Positions 34,439-43,549 are shown, counted from the stretch's first letter. The stretch: 64,000 bases of DNA from Balneola sp. (GCA_017643645.1 JAEPNB010000002.1:248001-312000); one strand, 5' to 3'. Notes: a model not told the origin generated them from the letters alone. A program made the numbers and translations.

Positions 34439-35319
34439 AGAAAGGTCTGGTTTCAATAATTACGCCTGTTTATAACGGTGAGGATTTTCTTGACAGGTGT
34501 ATAAAGAGTGTGCTTGCCCAAACATATCAAAACTGGGAATTACTACTGATTGATGATGGATCGGTCGATGATTCAACAAGAATTATTGAAGCATATCTGG
34601 CTGATGATCGCATTAAACTTCTGAAAAATGAATCTAATTCGGGTATTCCGGCAACAAGAAACAAAGGCATAGTAAACTCCAGCGGAGAATACATAGCGTT
34701 ACTTGATCAGGATGACGAGTGGTTCCCCGATAAGCTCCAAAAACAAGTGCAGGTTTTCAATGAGCAGGGAAACGTTTACGGCTTAATTTATTCAAATCTG
34801 GAAGTACGCTATGATAACGGAGATGTGACTGAGCGGAAAAAGGAAATAGAACCTGAACCGACAATTAGTGACAATCTGGAATTAATGCTGCTCCGAAACT
34901 TGATCAGCTCCCCGACAGTGCTAATCAAAAAAGAAGTGTTGGATGAAGTGGGGCTGTTTGATAACTCAATTAAATGGGGAGGGGATGACTATGATCTCTG
35001 GATCAGAATCGCTCATAAATATAAATTCTTTTATATAGATGAAGTTTTGAGCATCCGATATGAACATCAACAGAACTACAGTGCTGATAAAAAAAGGATG
35101 ATGTTCAGGACCATTGAGCTTGCTGAAAAATATATCCGGGAGTTTGGAGTAAATCCGGATATAAAAAAAAGACTCAAATCCAATCATTATTACAGATTTG
35201 GAATCGAGTCTTTGAAGAAAAGAGAGATGTTAACTGGAGTCAGCTATATACTGAAATCTATTTTCGTTTCTAAACAAGGAATTAAAGAGCTTGTTAAAAC
35301 AATAAGGAACAGGTTTTAG
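34435..35319 (+). CDS. Family 2 glycosyltransferase
   Basis: 294 residues from a TTG start that overlaps the flippase stop (TTGA). A perfect ribosome-binding site GGGAGGA lies 7 bases before it, which decides the start. GT-A motifs: SIITPVYNGEDFLDRCIKSV, IDDGSVDDST, ALLDQDDEW and, later, IKWGGDDYDLWIRIAHKY. No membrane helix; a typical cytoplasmic enzyme adding one sugar of the repeat unit. Confidence 0.9.
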   Translation: MKKGLVSIITPVYNGEDFLDRCIKSVLAQTYQNWELLLIDDGSVDDSTRIIEAYLADDRIKLLKNESNSGIPATRNKGIVNSSGEYIALLDQDDEWFPDKLQKQVQVFNEQGNVYGLIYSNLEVRYDNGDVTERKKEIEPEPTISDNLELMLLRNLISSPTVLIKKEVLDEVGLFDNSIKWGGDDYDLWIRIAHKYKFFYIDEVLSIRYEHQQNYSADKKRMMFRTIELAEKYIREFGVNPDIKKRLKSNHYYRFGIESLKKREMLTGVSYILKSIFVSKQGIKELVKTIRNRF

Positions 35320-35329
35320 CCAAAAGAAA

Positions 35330-37036
35330 TTACAATCTTCTTACTGCAACATAAGTGGTAATTATTCCTGTGATCGTTGTAATAGCAGTCATGATCAATT
35401 GTGTTCTTTGATTTCTGAGTTGCTGTTTCTGAATGTCATAAGCTCTTTTTGCGTTCAGTTCTTCAACCGGTTGCCGGTCTATGAAGATCTTGTCACCTGA
35501 GCTCAAATCAGTCTCTCCAACTTTAAACCAGGTTGCATTCCCCGCTTTTAAAATAAAGATCCTGTCTTTATCTGCAGAAAGAGCAAAACCACCGGCTTGA
35601 GTAATATATTCGTTTACAGTTTTGGTATTAGAGTAGCCAAAATATCCGGGATTGTTAACTTGCCCGAAAACAAAAATGGTTTGATCATCTCTGGGAATAT
35701 AAAGACGATCTCCGTCAAAGATCTTAAGACTCTGAAGCTGAGAATTATCAGAAAGATCAATATATACCTTGTTTTTGGAAAGTCTGGTTTCAGCATCCAG
35801 ATATTCGAGTCCTTGTAGATATTGATCAGATGTTCTTTTCATCAAATCAGCATTAAACTGATTTGGGATCTCATTTTTCTGGCCACCACTTCTGACCAGA
35901 TAAGCGGCTGCCGGTAGCGCTTCGGTAGAAAGTCCACCGGCCGTTTGCAATAGTTCCAATGCTGTTGTTGCACCGCTTACAACCGGGAAGTTTCCGGGAA
36001 TATTTACCTCTCCGTATACCCATGCTGAAGCCGAGGCATCAAATTCATCTCCGAAAGGAGCAACCACTCTGTCGTTCGGCAATAATTTAAAAGAATCCCA
36101 GTCTTGTGGCTCTACAACAATCTGCTCAATTCCCTCAACTGCTCTTCGGTATACAAAAAGTTTTGTAGTATCCGCAGTTTCTTCAAATCCTCCACCAAAT
36201 TCAAGAATAAGAGCAGGTGTATCTCCTTTTTTATATTCGAATTCGTAATCTGCTTTTACAGCTCCTGAAATACTGACTTTGGGAGTTTCACGGTTAGTAG
36301 GAATAATGTTGATTAAATCTCCGTGCTTAACAAAAGGATTGCTTTTCAGACTACCTGTTCTGAAGTATTTAACAAGATCTGCTTCCGATTCCGTGCCGTC
36401 AGAGTGATAAATTTTAATTGATCTGAATGAGTAATTATCATTTGTAAGAAAATCACTGGAATTAGGGATAGATTTGGAAAGATCTCTGTTCCCGGAAGTT
36501 ATAGAAGAAAAGATGGCCTGGTCAACCCGCGATTGAGGATACGTTAAATATTTGCCGGGATAAGGAACACCTCCGGTTACATGATAGATCACCGGTCGTG
36601 GGCTGTCTATAGTAATAGTTACTGATGCATTTTTTAAATGCGGTGCTGTAGCTTCTTCGATTTTTTTCTCACTTTCTGAAATTGAAAGTCCGTTGATGTT
36701 TACCGGTCCAACAACAGGCAGGGTTACATCTCCCTGAGGATTGACTAATATTCCGCGTAGAAAAAGAGACTGAGCTCCGTCTATTTTTATGGAGATAAGG
36801 TCATTTACACCTAAAACATAATTTTCCAGATCCAGAGAAGCTTCAATGGGATTAATTCTGGAAGCAAGTTGAACACTAAGGGGATCTGTATAATAGAAAC
36901 CTCCGAAGACATCGGATAAATCGATATTGAAACCATCTTCTTGCTGATTCCCGTTATTTTGTGCATTCAGGAAAGAGGAACAAATGAAAAGAAATAAAAT
37001 CCCTAATAAATTTTTGGCGGAATAGTGTTTAAACAT
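35330..37036 (-). CDS. Multi-SLBB polysaccharide export protein (Wza-like OPX) with C-terminal membrane helix
   Basis: 568 residues. Signal peptide at 1-25 (LLGILFLFICSSFLNAQ), not a clear lipobox. A Poly_export domain follows (LGVNDLISIKIDG, GDVTLPVVGPVNINGLSISE), then at least three SLBB domains: one near 155-240, GAVKADYEFEYKKGDTPALI, VYGEVNIPGNFPVVSGATTA, VFGQVNNPGYFGYSNTKTV. The end (QLIMTAITTITGIITTYVAV) is a hydrophobic helix. Exports the polymer across the envelope. Faces the GT2 gene with 10 bases between the two stops. Confidence 0.87.
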   Translation of the reverse strand: MFKHYSAKNLLGILFLFICSSFLNAQNNGNQQEDGFNIDLSDVFGGFYYTDPLSVQLASRINPIEASLDLENYVLGVNDLISIKIDGAQSLFLRGILVNPQGDVTLPVVGPVNINGLSISESEKKIEEATAPHLKNASVTITIDSPRPVIYHVTGGVPYPGKYLTYPQSRVDQAIFSSITSGNRDLSKSIPNSSDFLTNDNYSFRSIKIYHSDGTESEADLVKYFRTGSLKSNPFVKHGDLINIIPTNRETPKVSISGAVKADYEFEYKKGDTPALILEFGGGFEETADTTKLFVYRRAVEGIEQIVVEPQDWDSFKLLPNDRVVAPFGDEFDASASAWVYGEVNIPGNFPVVSGATTALELLQTAGGLSTEALPAAAYLVRSGGQKNEIPNQFNADLMKRTSDQYLQGLEYLDAETRLSKNKVYIDLSDNSQLQSLKIFDGDRLYIPRDDQTIFVFGQVNNPGYFGYSNTKTVNEYITQAGGFALSADKDRIFILKAGNATWFKVGETDLSSGDKIFIDRQPVEELNAKRAYDIQKQQLRNQRTQLIMTAITTITGIITTYVAVRRL

Positions 37037-37044
37037 AAATGAAT

Positions 37045-37950
37045 TTAATTAATTTTAGCCCTGTATAAAGATACAGGGAGTCTTGCCATTACGATGCCCG
37101 CGATAACGGAAAGAGCACCAATATATTGAAATAGGGTGAGTACTTCATCCAAAATAATTACTCCGAAAATCAACCCCAGAACAGGTACAAGGTTTTGGTA
37201 TGTGGCGGTTCGAACCGCACCGATTTTCACGATCCCATTGTTCCATATTAAGTACGCAATTCCAACAGAAAGCGTGCCTGAATATAAAACACCTCCATAT
37301 GCTTTTGGAGAAATAGAACTCCAATCTATTTGAACCAGCGATGGGAGTCCGATCAATGAAAGACAAATAAATCCAATAAGTGCCATAAATGCAGAAAACT
37401 GAGTGGAGTTATAGAACTTCAGGTACTTCCTGGATAGTATAGTGTAAACAGCCCAGACGATTGCAGACATAATAGTGATGATATCACCCAAAAAAGTCTC
37501 AGACTGAAACGAGATCTCATTATTTCCACTTGCAACGATTAAAGCCACTCCTGAAAAAGCGAACAGCACCCCAATAGATTTTACAATTGTAAGTTTTTCG
37601 TCTGTAAAGAACTGAGATAGTAAAGCCACCCAGATTGGAATAGTGCCAAGCATTACCGAGGCATTAGCCGCTTTTGTCAGATTTATTCCGACTATAAATA
37701 ACATTTGATAAAGGAGGTTTCCGATAAGACCGATTCCCACCAAAGCCCAAAAATGTTCTCTCTTTACTTTGAGGGAAAAACCTTTTCTTTTGGCAGCGTA
37801 ATAAAGCAATGCAAAGGCAAGGAAAAAACGGATTGCATTAAAGCTGTATGGGTCAAATTCATTGAGCGCTATTTTTACAACGCTGAAATTCAGTGCCCAA
37901 ATTACCGCAACACCAATAAGAGTCAGATCTGTAAGATATTTTTTTATCAA
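37045..37950 (-). CDS. EamA/DMT-family transporter
   Basis: 301 residues, ten predicted helices in two EamA repeats (ALNFSVVKIALNEFDPYSFN in the first half, ILDEVLTLFQYIGALSVIAG at the end). Substrate unknown; relatives export amino acids, nucleotides or lipid-linked sugars. TTG start at 37950. It ends 8 bases before the start of the polysaccharide export gene in the same direction, so both may be one transcript, but a role in the polysaccharide pathway is only contextual. Confidence 0.85.
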   Translation of the reverse strand: MIKKYLTDLTLIGVAVIWALNFSVVKIALNEFDPYSFNAIRFFLAFALLYYAAKRKGFSLKVKREHFWALVGIGLIGNLLYQMLFIVGINLTKAANASVMLGTIPIWVALLSQFFTDEKLTIVKSIGVLFAFSGVALIVASGNNEISFQSETFLGDIITIMSAIVWAVYTILSRKYLKFYNSTQFSAFMALIGFICLSLIGLPSLVQIDWSSISPKAYGGVLYSGTLSVGIAYLIWNNGIVKIGAVRTATYQNLVPVLGLIFGVIILDEVLTLFQYIGALSVIAGIVMARLPVSLYRAKIN

Positions 37951-38022
37951 TCGGGTAAAATTATGAGGCTGAAAATACGATAATCAGCCTTCTGAAACGA
38001 TCACAAAAAGATCCTGAAACAA

Positions 38023-39822
38023 TTATGCTTTTGCAGGTGTTGTTTCTTCCCCTGTCCCAAGCGTTTTATTGATATAAAGTTGTTGCGCAATTGATAGCAC
38101 GTTGAAGATCAGGTAATACAAACTTAAACCCGAAGCAAAACTGTTGAAAATGAATAACAACATGACCGGGAAAATGTACTGCAATACCTTCATTTGCTGA
38201 GCCATAGGATTGCTTCCACCACCACCGCTCATGCCACCGGTTAGTTTACTCTGAAATACCATTGCTAAGGACATCAGTAGCACAAAACCACCAATTGCAT
38301 CACCTAAAAACGGAATAGAAAAAGGCAGATTTATAATATAATCAGGAGCTGAAAGATCACTTGCCCATAAGAATTCTTCCTGACGTAGAAGAATTGAGTT
38401 CTGGAAAAATCTCCAAAGTGTGATCAGAATCGGAAACTGAAGAAGGTTAGGTAAACATCCGCCCAGGGGATTCACTTTATTCTTCTTATAAAGCTTCATG
38501 GTTTCTTGCTGCTGCTTCTGAGGATTATCTTTGTATTTGTCTTGCAGTTCTTTCAGTTGAGGCTGTAGTTCTCTCATAGCAGCCATGCTCTTGTAACTCT
38601 TAAAGGTAAGAGGGGAAAGAACCAGTTTAACTGCTGCTGCAAATATGATTACCAGTACACCGTAGTTACTGATGAATCCACTAAAGAATGTGAAAAAAGG
38701 AATTACAATAAAACGAACAAACGGATCAGAGAACCAGCGAAGCCAGTTATAACCAACTTCAACCATGTCATAGGCATGTTCATCTACTTGTTTGATCTCA
38801 TAGTATTTCAACGGACCAACAAAGAGCTTATAAGAAAGAACTCCATCACTTGGAATAGAAGAGGTGATTGATGCTGTGTATTTATGTTTTGTTAACGGAT
38901 CATCGTTCTCACCGGTAACTTCACCTGTCAGAAATGCACTTTCTGTTTGGTGCTGTGGTTTAATGAATTGGGTAAAGAACTTTGTTCGGGTAGCTGACCA
39001 GTCAATATTACCGTTAAAAGTTTCTTCTTTTCTGCCCGGTTCATCAACTTTAAATTTTTCCAGTTCTTCCCCCAGATAGACATAAGCAGCTGCATCGATG
39101 CCTTCCTGCTTTTTATCCTTTTCAGAAACATTCAGCTTTGATGTCCAGCCGAAATCTACTGCTCTTCCAACAATGTAATCGCTGACCCCAATGAACTGAA
39201 CATCGAAGTCGATCTCATAGGTGTCCGCTAAAAAAGTATATGTATAAACAATCTGGCGACCATCGCTTAACTGAAGAGCATATTTAAGCTCTCTGGTGTC
39301 GCCTTCATTAAGTGCAAGGGTAGATCCGGTTGTGATCTGGGTGAACAATAGATTTTGAGTATCAACATTCAGATTTTCTGTAGTTAAAAACCCAAAGTTA
39401 TATGCAGATTTTGTTGAGTCAGAAATCAGCTGGAAAGGAGCTCCGCTCCAGGAATCATATTCTGAAAACGTAAAAGAAACAGGTCCGGCTCCTTTGTTTG
39501 AGAATACCGCTGTGTAAAGTGGAGTAGTCACCACAAATTCTGATCGTTCTGTTGCCTCAGTGCTGGAGAATATCCCCGATTGTGGAGCAGATGCTTCCCG
39601 TTCAGTTGCTTGTTCTCTGATGCTTGGCTGAGACGGAGTTTGATCAGTTACAGAAGACGTAAATTCTTCATTTTCCGCAGATTCAATTTGAGCTAAACTG
39701 TCTTGTCGGGCTCTTTCTGCAATTTGTGCAGCTTTCTCTTCTTCGCTGGGTATGCTTACAACAAACCAAGCCACCATTATTAAAAAAATCAGTCCAAGTC
39801 CGGTTGCGGTGTTTTTATCCAA
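38023..39822 (-). CDS. yidC: Membrane protein insertase YidC
   Basis: Inserts proteins into the inner membrane, alone or with SecYEG. 599 residues from a TTG start (the following DKNTATGLGLIFLIMVAW is the usual N-terminal helix). A large periplasmic beta domain spans about residues 95-350, then the conserved insertase core with YGVLVIIFAAAVKLVLSPLT, KYKDNPQKQQQETMKLYKK and GGCLPNLLQFPILITLWRF. It lies 12 bases after rnpA. A truncated GATCCTGAAACAA repeat touches the stop codon. Confidence 0.95.
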   Translation of the reverse strand: MDKNTATGLGLIFLIMVAWFVVSIPSEEEKAAQIAERARQDSLAQIESAENEEFTSSVTDQTPSQPSIREQATEREASAPQSGIFSSTEATERSEFVVTTPLYTAVFSNKGAGPVSFTFSEYDSWSGAPFQLISDSTKSAYNFGFLTTENLNVDTQNLLFTQITTGSTLALNEGDTRELKYALQLSDGRQIVYTYTFLADTYEIDFDVQFIGVSDYIVGRAVDFGWTSKLNVSEKDKKQEGIDAAAYVYLGEELEKFKVDEPGRKEETFNGNIDWSATRTKFFTQFIKPQHQTESAFLTGEVTGENDDPLTKHKYTASITSSIPSDGVLSYKLFVGPLKYYEIKQVDEHAYDMVEVGYNWLRWFSDPFVRFIVIPFFTFFSGFISNYGVLVIIFAAAVKLVLSPLTFKSYKSMAAMRELQPQLKELQDKYKDNPQKQQQETMKLYKKNKVNPLGGCLPNLLQFPILITLWRFFQNSILLRQEEFLWASDLSAPDYIINLPFSIPFLGDAIGGFVLLMSLAMVFQSKLTGGMSGGGGSNPMAQQMKVLQYIFPVMLLFIFNSFASGLSLYYLIFNVLSIAQQLYINKTLGTGEETTPAKA

Positions 39823-39834
39823 AAGTCTGCGGTT

Positions 39835-40266
39835 TTAAATAGTTTTTTTTGTAGAAAGCAGTCGGTTACGTAGCTCATCCAGCATAGTTACCACCTGTGT
39901 TTGAACTTCTGCAAATCTGAGGTTTGTAGTACGCGCAATGAGCACACAGTGAAGACCAATACCCAGTTCTTGTACGGTATCAATGATCTCATGCTGATTC
40001 AGACGAAATGATTCTCTCATAACTCGTTTAGCATTATTTCTTTGCACAGCATTGCCTGTTTTTTTGGGTGAGATAAATCCGATTTTAAAATCCCACTCAG
40101 AAGTATTAAACGTAGTGTAGCGAAGATTCACCGATGGTGATTTAATGAGCTCTGTTCCGGAAAATAAATTCTGGAAGTTTCGCTTTCCACGTAAGATTCG
40201 AGATTTAGGTAAGGTAAATCTACGAGGTGGAGCAACAGTTATGTTACTTTGCTCCTTTTCGCTCAT
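39835..40266 (-). CDS. rnpA: Ribonuclease P protein component
   Basis: Protein subunit of RNase P, which matures tRNA 5' ends. 143 residues from the ATG at 40266 (a GTG at 40275 is also possible). [17 protein letters not shown] matches the family N-terminus, and the RNR-like motif appears as [16 protein letters not shown]. It starts inside the rpmH coding region in another frame; no later start would keep the conserved N-terminus, so the overlap is real. It has a long N-terminal extension with a long family-atypical lead (about 20 residues). Confidence 0.9.
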   Translation of the reverse strand: MSEKEQSNITVAPPRRFTLPKSRILRGKRNFQNLFSGTELIKSPSVNLRYTTFNTSEWDFKIGFISPKKTGNAVQRNNAKRVMRESFRLNQHEIIDTVQELGIGLHCVLIARTTNLRFAEVQTQVVTMLDELRNRLLSTKKTI

Positions 40267-40402
40267 CACTAACACTCAGCTTGTGGCGACCTTTAGCTCG
40301 GCGACCTGCAATTACTTTGCGTCCGTTTTTTGTAGACATACGCTCTCTAAAGCCATGCTTGTTCTTGCGTTTTCTATTACTTGGTTGAAATGTACGTTTC
40401 AT
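40244..40402 (-). CDS. rpmH: 50S ribosomal protein L34
   Basis: 52 residues, reading [18 protein letters not shown] at the N-terminus and [20 protein letters not shown] in the middle; an unmistakable L34. Its last 23 bases overlap the rnpA reading frame, as far as the TAA at 40244. Order rpmH-rnpA-yidC is the conserved bacterial arrangement. Upstream is an AT-rich promoter gap of about 100 bases and then an unrelated histidine kinase gene in place of dnaA. Confidence 0.97.
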   Translation of the reverse strand: MKRTFQPSNRKRKNKHGFRERMSTKNGRKVIAGRRAKGRHKLSVSDERKGAK

Positions 40403-40506
40403 TGGATTTGGATGTTTTTTGCGTTCAATTCGTATCCGAAAAAGGCTTTAAATATAAGGATTATATCCGAAAATCTTAACTATATTTTGAATATTATTTT
40501 AAACGC

Positions 40507-41700
40507 TTACTCTTCCTGAACCGGGAAATTTAATTCTACTTTTGTGCCCTCATTTATGGCAGAGGAGATTAAGAAATTGCCACCTTTTTGGTCTAATAAA
40601 CGAAGGGCTTCCACTAAACCAATTCCAAATCCTTGTATACCGGAGTCAGTTTTCTGGGATTGTACATACTCGAGTTTATGCAGAGCTTCCAGTTTTTCTT
40701 TTGGGATTCCAGTTCCATTATCATCAACGATAACTTTAATGAAGTTGTCGTCTTTTACTTTAACCTCACCAAACGATATTTCAATAGAGCCCTCCACAGG
40801 AGAAAATTTTATAGCATTAGACACTACATTTCCGATAATGTTAATGATCTGATTAGATGCCATTGTATTTATCGAGCAACTATCTGTGCATTGATTTTCA
40901 AAAAGCAGATCTATTTCTTTTAATGTGCTTTGCATGGAATAAAGAGAACTTACTCTGTCAATGATTGTAGATACAGAAGTGGCAACTTCGCTTTCTTTCC
41001 TGTCAATTTCGTACTGAAGACTTCCTTCCGCGTATTCCAACAGATTTTTAGCGGATTGTTTAATCATGCCAATGTTCTTGAGGGTTTTCTTATCCTCAAT
41101 TTCAGTTTCCAAAAGACTGGAAAACCCAATAATTCCGGAGAGAGGACCTCTTATGTCATGCCGGGTTTTAGTGACCAGCTTTTCCTGTTTAGCGAGCTTA
41201 TCTGATTGAACACTAGCTTTCTTTTTCAGGATCAGATAATCAGCTACCTGTTGATTGACTAATTTTAAACTATGTATTTGTTGATCGGTTAAATCAAGAG
41301 TTTCCGTATGCAGCAAGCAAGAAGAGCCGATAAAAACTCCTCTTTCATCTTTAAATGGGAGCCCAAGGTAGTAAACTAAGAAAGGGTTATTAACGACAAA
41401 TGGATGATCTTCAAATCTCTCTACAGTATTGAAGTCTTTGATCTCATATATATCTTCTTTGCTTATCGTGATATGGCAAATAGATTGCTCTACAGGAATG
41501 TGTTCGAATTCCATTCCGCATTCGGCGACTGTCCATTGATTTTCATCATCAATTAAATTGATCTGAGAGTACAGTGCTCCTGAAATATGGCAGATTAATT
41601 CTGAAAATCTTGCCAGTACCTGATCCTTTTCATTATAGTCCAGAGAAAGTTCAAGAAGTGAAGAAGCCCGATTCTTACCCGAAGTATTAGATGTATCCAT
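40507..41700 (-). CDS. GAF-domain sensor histidine kinase
   Basis: 397 residues, no membrane helix. GAF domain at about residues 20-160 (ALYSQINLIDDENQWTVAEC, FLVYYLGLPF). HisKA with phospho-acceptor H181 in TRHDIRGPLSGIIGF, then HATPase_c: NIIGNVVSNAIKF (N box), VDDNGTGIPKEKL (G1) and GFGIGLVEALRLL (G2). A soluble cytoplasmic kinase sensing a small molecule or redox state. No response regulator is adjacent, so it is an orphan. Confidence 0.92.
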   Translation of the reverse strand: MDTSNTSGKNRASSLLELSLDYNEKDQVLARFSELICHISGALYSQINLIDDENQWTVAECGMEFEHIPVEQSICHITISKEDIYEIKDFNTVERFEDHPFVVNNPFLVYYLGLPFKDERGVFIGSSCLLHTETLDLTDQQIHSLKLVNQQVADYLILKKKASVQSDKLAKQEKLVTKTRHDIRGPLSGIIGFSSLLETEIEDKKTLKNIGMIKQSAKNLLEYAEGSLQYEIDRKESEVATSVSTIIDRVSSLYSMQSTLKEIDLLFENQCTDSCSINTMASNQIINIIGNVVSNAIKFSPVEGSIEISFGEVKVKDDNFIKVIVDDNGTGIPKEKLEALHKLEYVQSQKTDSGIQGFGIGLVEALRLLDQKGGNFLISSAINEGTKVELNFPVQEE

Positions 41701-41939
41701 AATAACCTATCTTAATTTACCCATAATAGAGATTTAAATATCACATACACAATTTTTATCTCATGTAAAACCAAGTTACGTATTGTATGCCGTTTGGGAT
41801 TGGTTCAAATAAAGGCGACCTTAAGGAAGCAAGTTAAAGGTCAGGTATCGGCATTTCTTAGTAGTTAGTACAGTATTTGTTTTCCCTTCTCTAGTTTGTA
41901 AACACAATTTTTAATTTTCACAGCCGAAAATGATAACAA

Positions 41940-41957
41940 TTCACAATTTTTTGTGAA
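41940..41957 (+). promoter_or_regulatory. Perfect 7-bp hairpin in the cold-shock gene leader
   Basis: TTCACAA-tttt-TTGTGAA, ending 38 bases before the csp ATG. It could be part of the leader structure often seen in cold-shock mRNAs, or a regulator site. Weak evidence. Confidence 0.35.
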
Positions 41958-41995
41958 TACGATCTGTACATGTGAGCAATATTTATATTTTTATA

Positions 41996-42205
41996 ATGGA
42001 ATACGGTAAAGTAAAATGGTTCGATGCAGAAAAAGGATTTGGATTCATCGCACCTGAAAATGGAAGCAAAGATGTTTTCATGCACAGAAACAACATCGAG
42101 AACCTTGGATTTAACGAAGGTATCAAAGATGGTGAATCTGTAGAATTTAAAATTGAAGAAACGGATAAAGGACTCAGCGCAGTTGATGTGTATGTTCTTG
42201 AATGA
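41996..42205 (+). CDS. csp: Cold-shock domain protein (CspA family)
   Basis: 69 residues from the ATG at 41996 (MEYGKVKWFDAEKGFGFI), the usual family start; an upstream GTG/ATG-like start would add a non-homologous 8 residues. RNP-1 KGFGFI and RNP-2 KDVFMH are intact, so it should bind single-stranded RNA/DNA and act as an RNA chaperone. It has its own terminator. A frameshifted copy of its last two thirds lies 300 bases downstream. Confidence 0.95.
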   Translation: MEYGKVKWFDAEKGFGFIAPENGSKDVFMHRNNIENLGFNEGIKDGESVEFKIEETDKGLSAVDVYVLE

Positions 42206-42225
42206 TCGTTAATTCAATGATTTTC

Positions 42226-42260
42226 AAAAGCCCGGTTTCGAAAGAAGTCGGGCTTTTTTT
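42226..42260 (+). terminator. Intrinsic terminator of the csp gene
   Basis: AAAAGCCCG (42226-42234), loop, CGGGCTTTT (42249-42257) and a T-run. Duplicated at 42743-42777. Confidence 0.9.
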
Positions 42261-42265
42261 ATGAT

Positions 42266-42578
42266 GACAGAATACTCATTATACCATATGTATAACTAAG
42301 ATAAAATGTACAAACAGATTCAAATAAATGCTTTTTATACTAGGTGTTAAGGTATAAATCCCAAAATCAAAATCCTGATTTTTTGAAAGAGGTAGGGATT
42401 TTGTTTGTCAATGATCTATAAAAATTCGAACCGATTCTTTGTATATCGGAATAAACATGTAAAGAAATTCCATTTTTTTTACATATTGTCATTTATATAT
42501 AAACATATAGCGAAATTCTTTATATGAGTGATGAGCCAAAAGAGTGGAAATGGAAGCCTTTGCCCCCAGAAATTACAC
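42266..42578. other. AT-rich spacer between csp and its duplicated remnant
   Basis: 313 bases without a gene apart from the start of the chimeric short frame at 42524. It includes two short segments with similar ends, AAGAAATTCC and CGAAATTCTTT, around TATATATAAACATATA, and no recognisable element. Confidence 0.5.
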
Positions 42579-42667
42579 TGGAAACAAAGATGTTTTTATG
42601 CACAGAAACAACATCGAAAACCTTGGATTTAACGAAGGTATCAAAGATGGTGATCTGTAGAATTTAA
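42524..42667 (+). pseudogene. Chimeric 47-codon frame: unrelated N-terminus joined out of frame to csp remnant
   Basis: The first 18 codons read MSDEPKEWKWKPLPPEIT, unrelated to Csp; LPPEI...LETK is faintly reminiscent of N-termini of Fic-family proteins. The rest is the csp remnant read in the wrong frame and ending at a TAA. There is no ribosome-binding site. Probably a recombination scar and not a working gene. Confidence 0.35.
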
Positions 42668-42722
42668 AATTGAAGAAACGGATAAAGGACTCAGCGCAGT
42701 TGATGTTTACGTTCTTGAATGA
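42579..42722 (+). pseudogene. Truncated, frameshifted duplicate of the csp gene
   Basis: Aligns with 42061-42205 of csp: 5 substitutions and one deleted A (GGTGAATCTG became GGTGATCTG). The deletion brings TAG into frame two codons later. The N-terminal third (start codon, RNP-1) is missing. Four of the five coding substitutions are synonymous, so the copy seems to come from a csp gene that had been functional. The homology continues through the terminator. Confidence 0.9.
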
Positions 42723-42742
42723 TCGTTAATTCAATGATTTTT

Positions 42743-42777
42743 AAAAGCCCGGTTTCGAAAGAAGTCGGGCTTTTTTT
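42743..42777 (+). terminator. Duplicated csp terminator
   Basis: Same AAAAGCCCG/CGGGCTTTT hairpin and T-run as 42226-42260, with one substitution before the stem. It now faces the 3' end of pyrH. Confidence 0.85.
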
Positions 42778-42796
42778 ATGATTTATAAAAAATCAA

Positions 42797-43516
42797 TCAC
42801 TCCCAAACTACCGTAGTTCCTTCGTCTTCTCCGTCTACCACGATCTTCTTGAAATTCCCTCTTTCATTCATATTGAATACAATGATCGGAGTATTGTTTT
42901 CGCGACAAAGAGTAAACGCAGTAAGATCCATCACAGACAGGCGTTGTTTTAATACATCATCCCCGGTAATACGATCGTATTTTTTGGCATCACCGTTTTT
43001 CTCCGGGTCAGAATCATAAATGCCATCCACTCTGGTTCCTTTCAGAATTACATCGGCTTCAATTTCAATGGCGCGTAATGCTCCTGCGGTGTCGGTAGTG
43101 AAGTAAGGATTTCCAGTTCCGGCTCCAAAGATTACTACGCGACCTTTTTCTAAGTGACGAACAGCTCTACGGCGAATAAAAGGTTCTGCAATCGCCTCCA
43201 TTCTGATGGCACTCATCAATCTGGTTTGCACGCCTTGTTGCTCTAAAGCATCCTGCAAAGCCATGCTGTTGATCATAGTGGCAAGCATTCCCATATAATC
43301 GCCTTGCACGCGATCCATACCTTCAGTAGCTCCTTTTACCCCGCGGAAAATATTTCCTCCGCCTATAACCACACAAACTTCAACGCCTTCTTTTTGCACA
43401 CTTTTTATCTCTTCAGCATATTGAGTGAGAATATCTCCATCAATTCCATGTCCCTGGGTTCCTAAAAGTGCTTCGCCACTGAGTTTTAAAAGGATGCGCT
43501 TGTATTTGTTTGCCAC
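42797..43516 (-). CDS. pyrH: UMP kinase
   Basis: Phosphorylates UMP to UDP. Amino-acid-kinase fold: [14 protein letters not shown] at the N-terminus, IGGGNIFRG, and [20 protein letters not shown] for UMP/ATP. 239 residues from a GTG start. It follows tsf after a terminator-like hairpin. In many Bacteroidota frr comes next; here pyrH is instead followed by the duplicated csp terminator on the opposite strand. Confidence 0.95.
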   Translation of the reverse strand: MANKYKRILLKLSGEALLGTQGHGIDGDILTQYAEEIKSVQKEGVEVCVVIGGGNIFRGVKGATEGMDRVQGDYMGMLATMINSMALQDALEQQGVQTRLMSAIRMEAIAEPFIRRRAVRHLEKGRVVIFGAGTGNPYFTTDTAGALRAIEIEADVILKGTRVDGIYDSDPEKNGDAKKYDRITGDDVLKQRLSVMDLTAFTLCRENNTPIIVFNMNERGNFKKIVVDGEDEGTTVVWE

Positions 43517-43549
43517 TGTAGTTGGTTTTTGAAATTATGGGTCAAAAAA

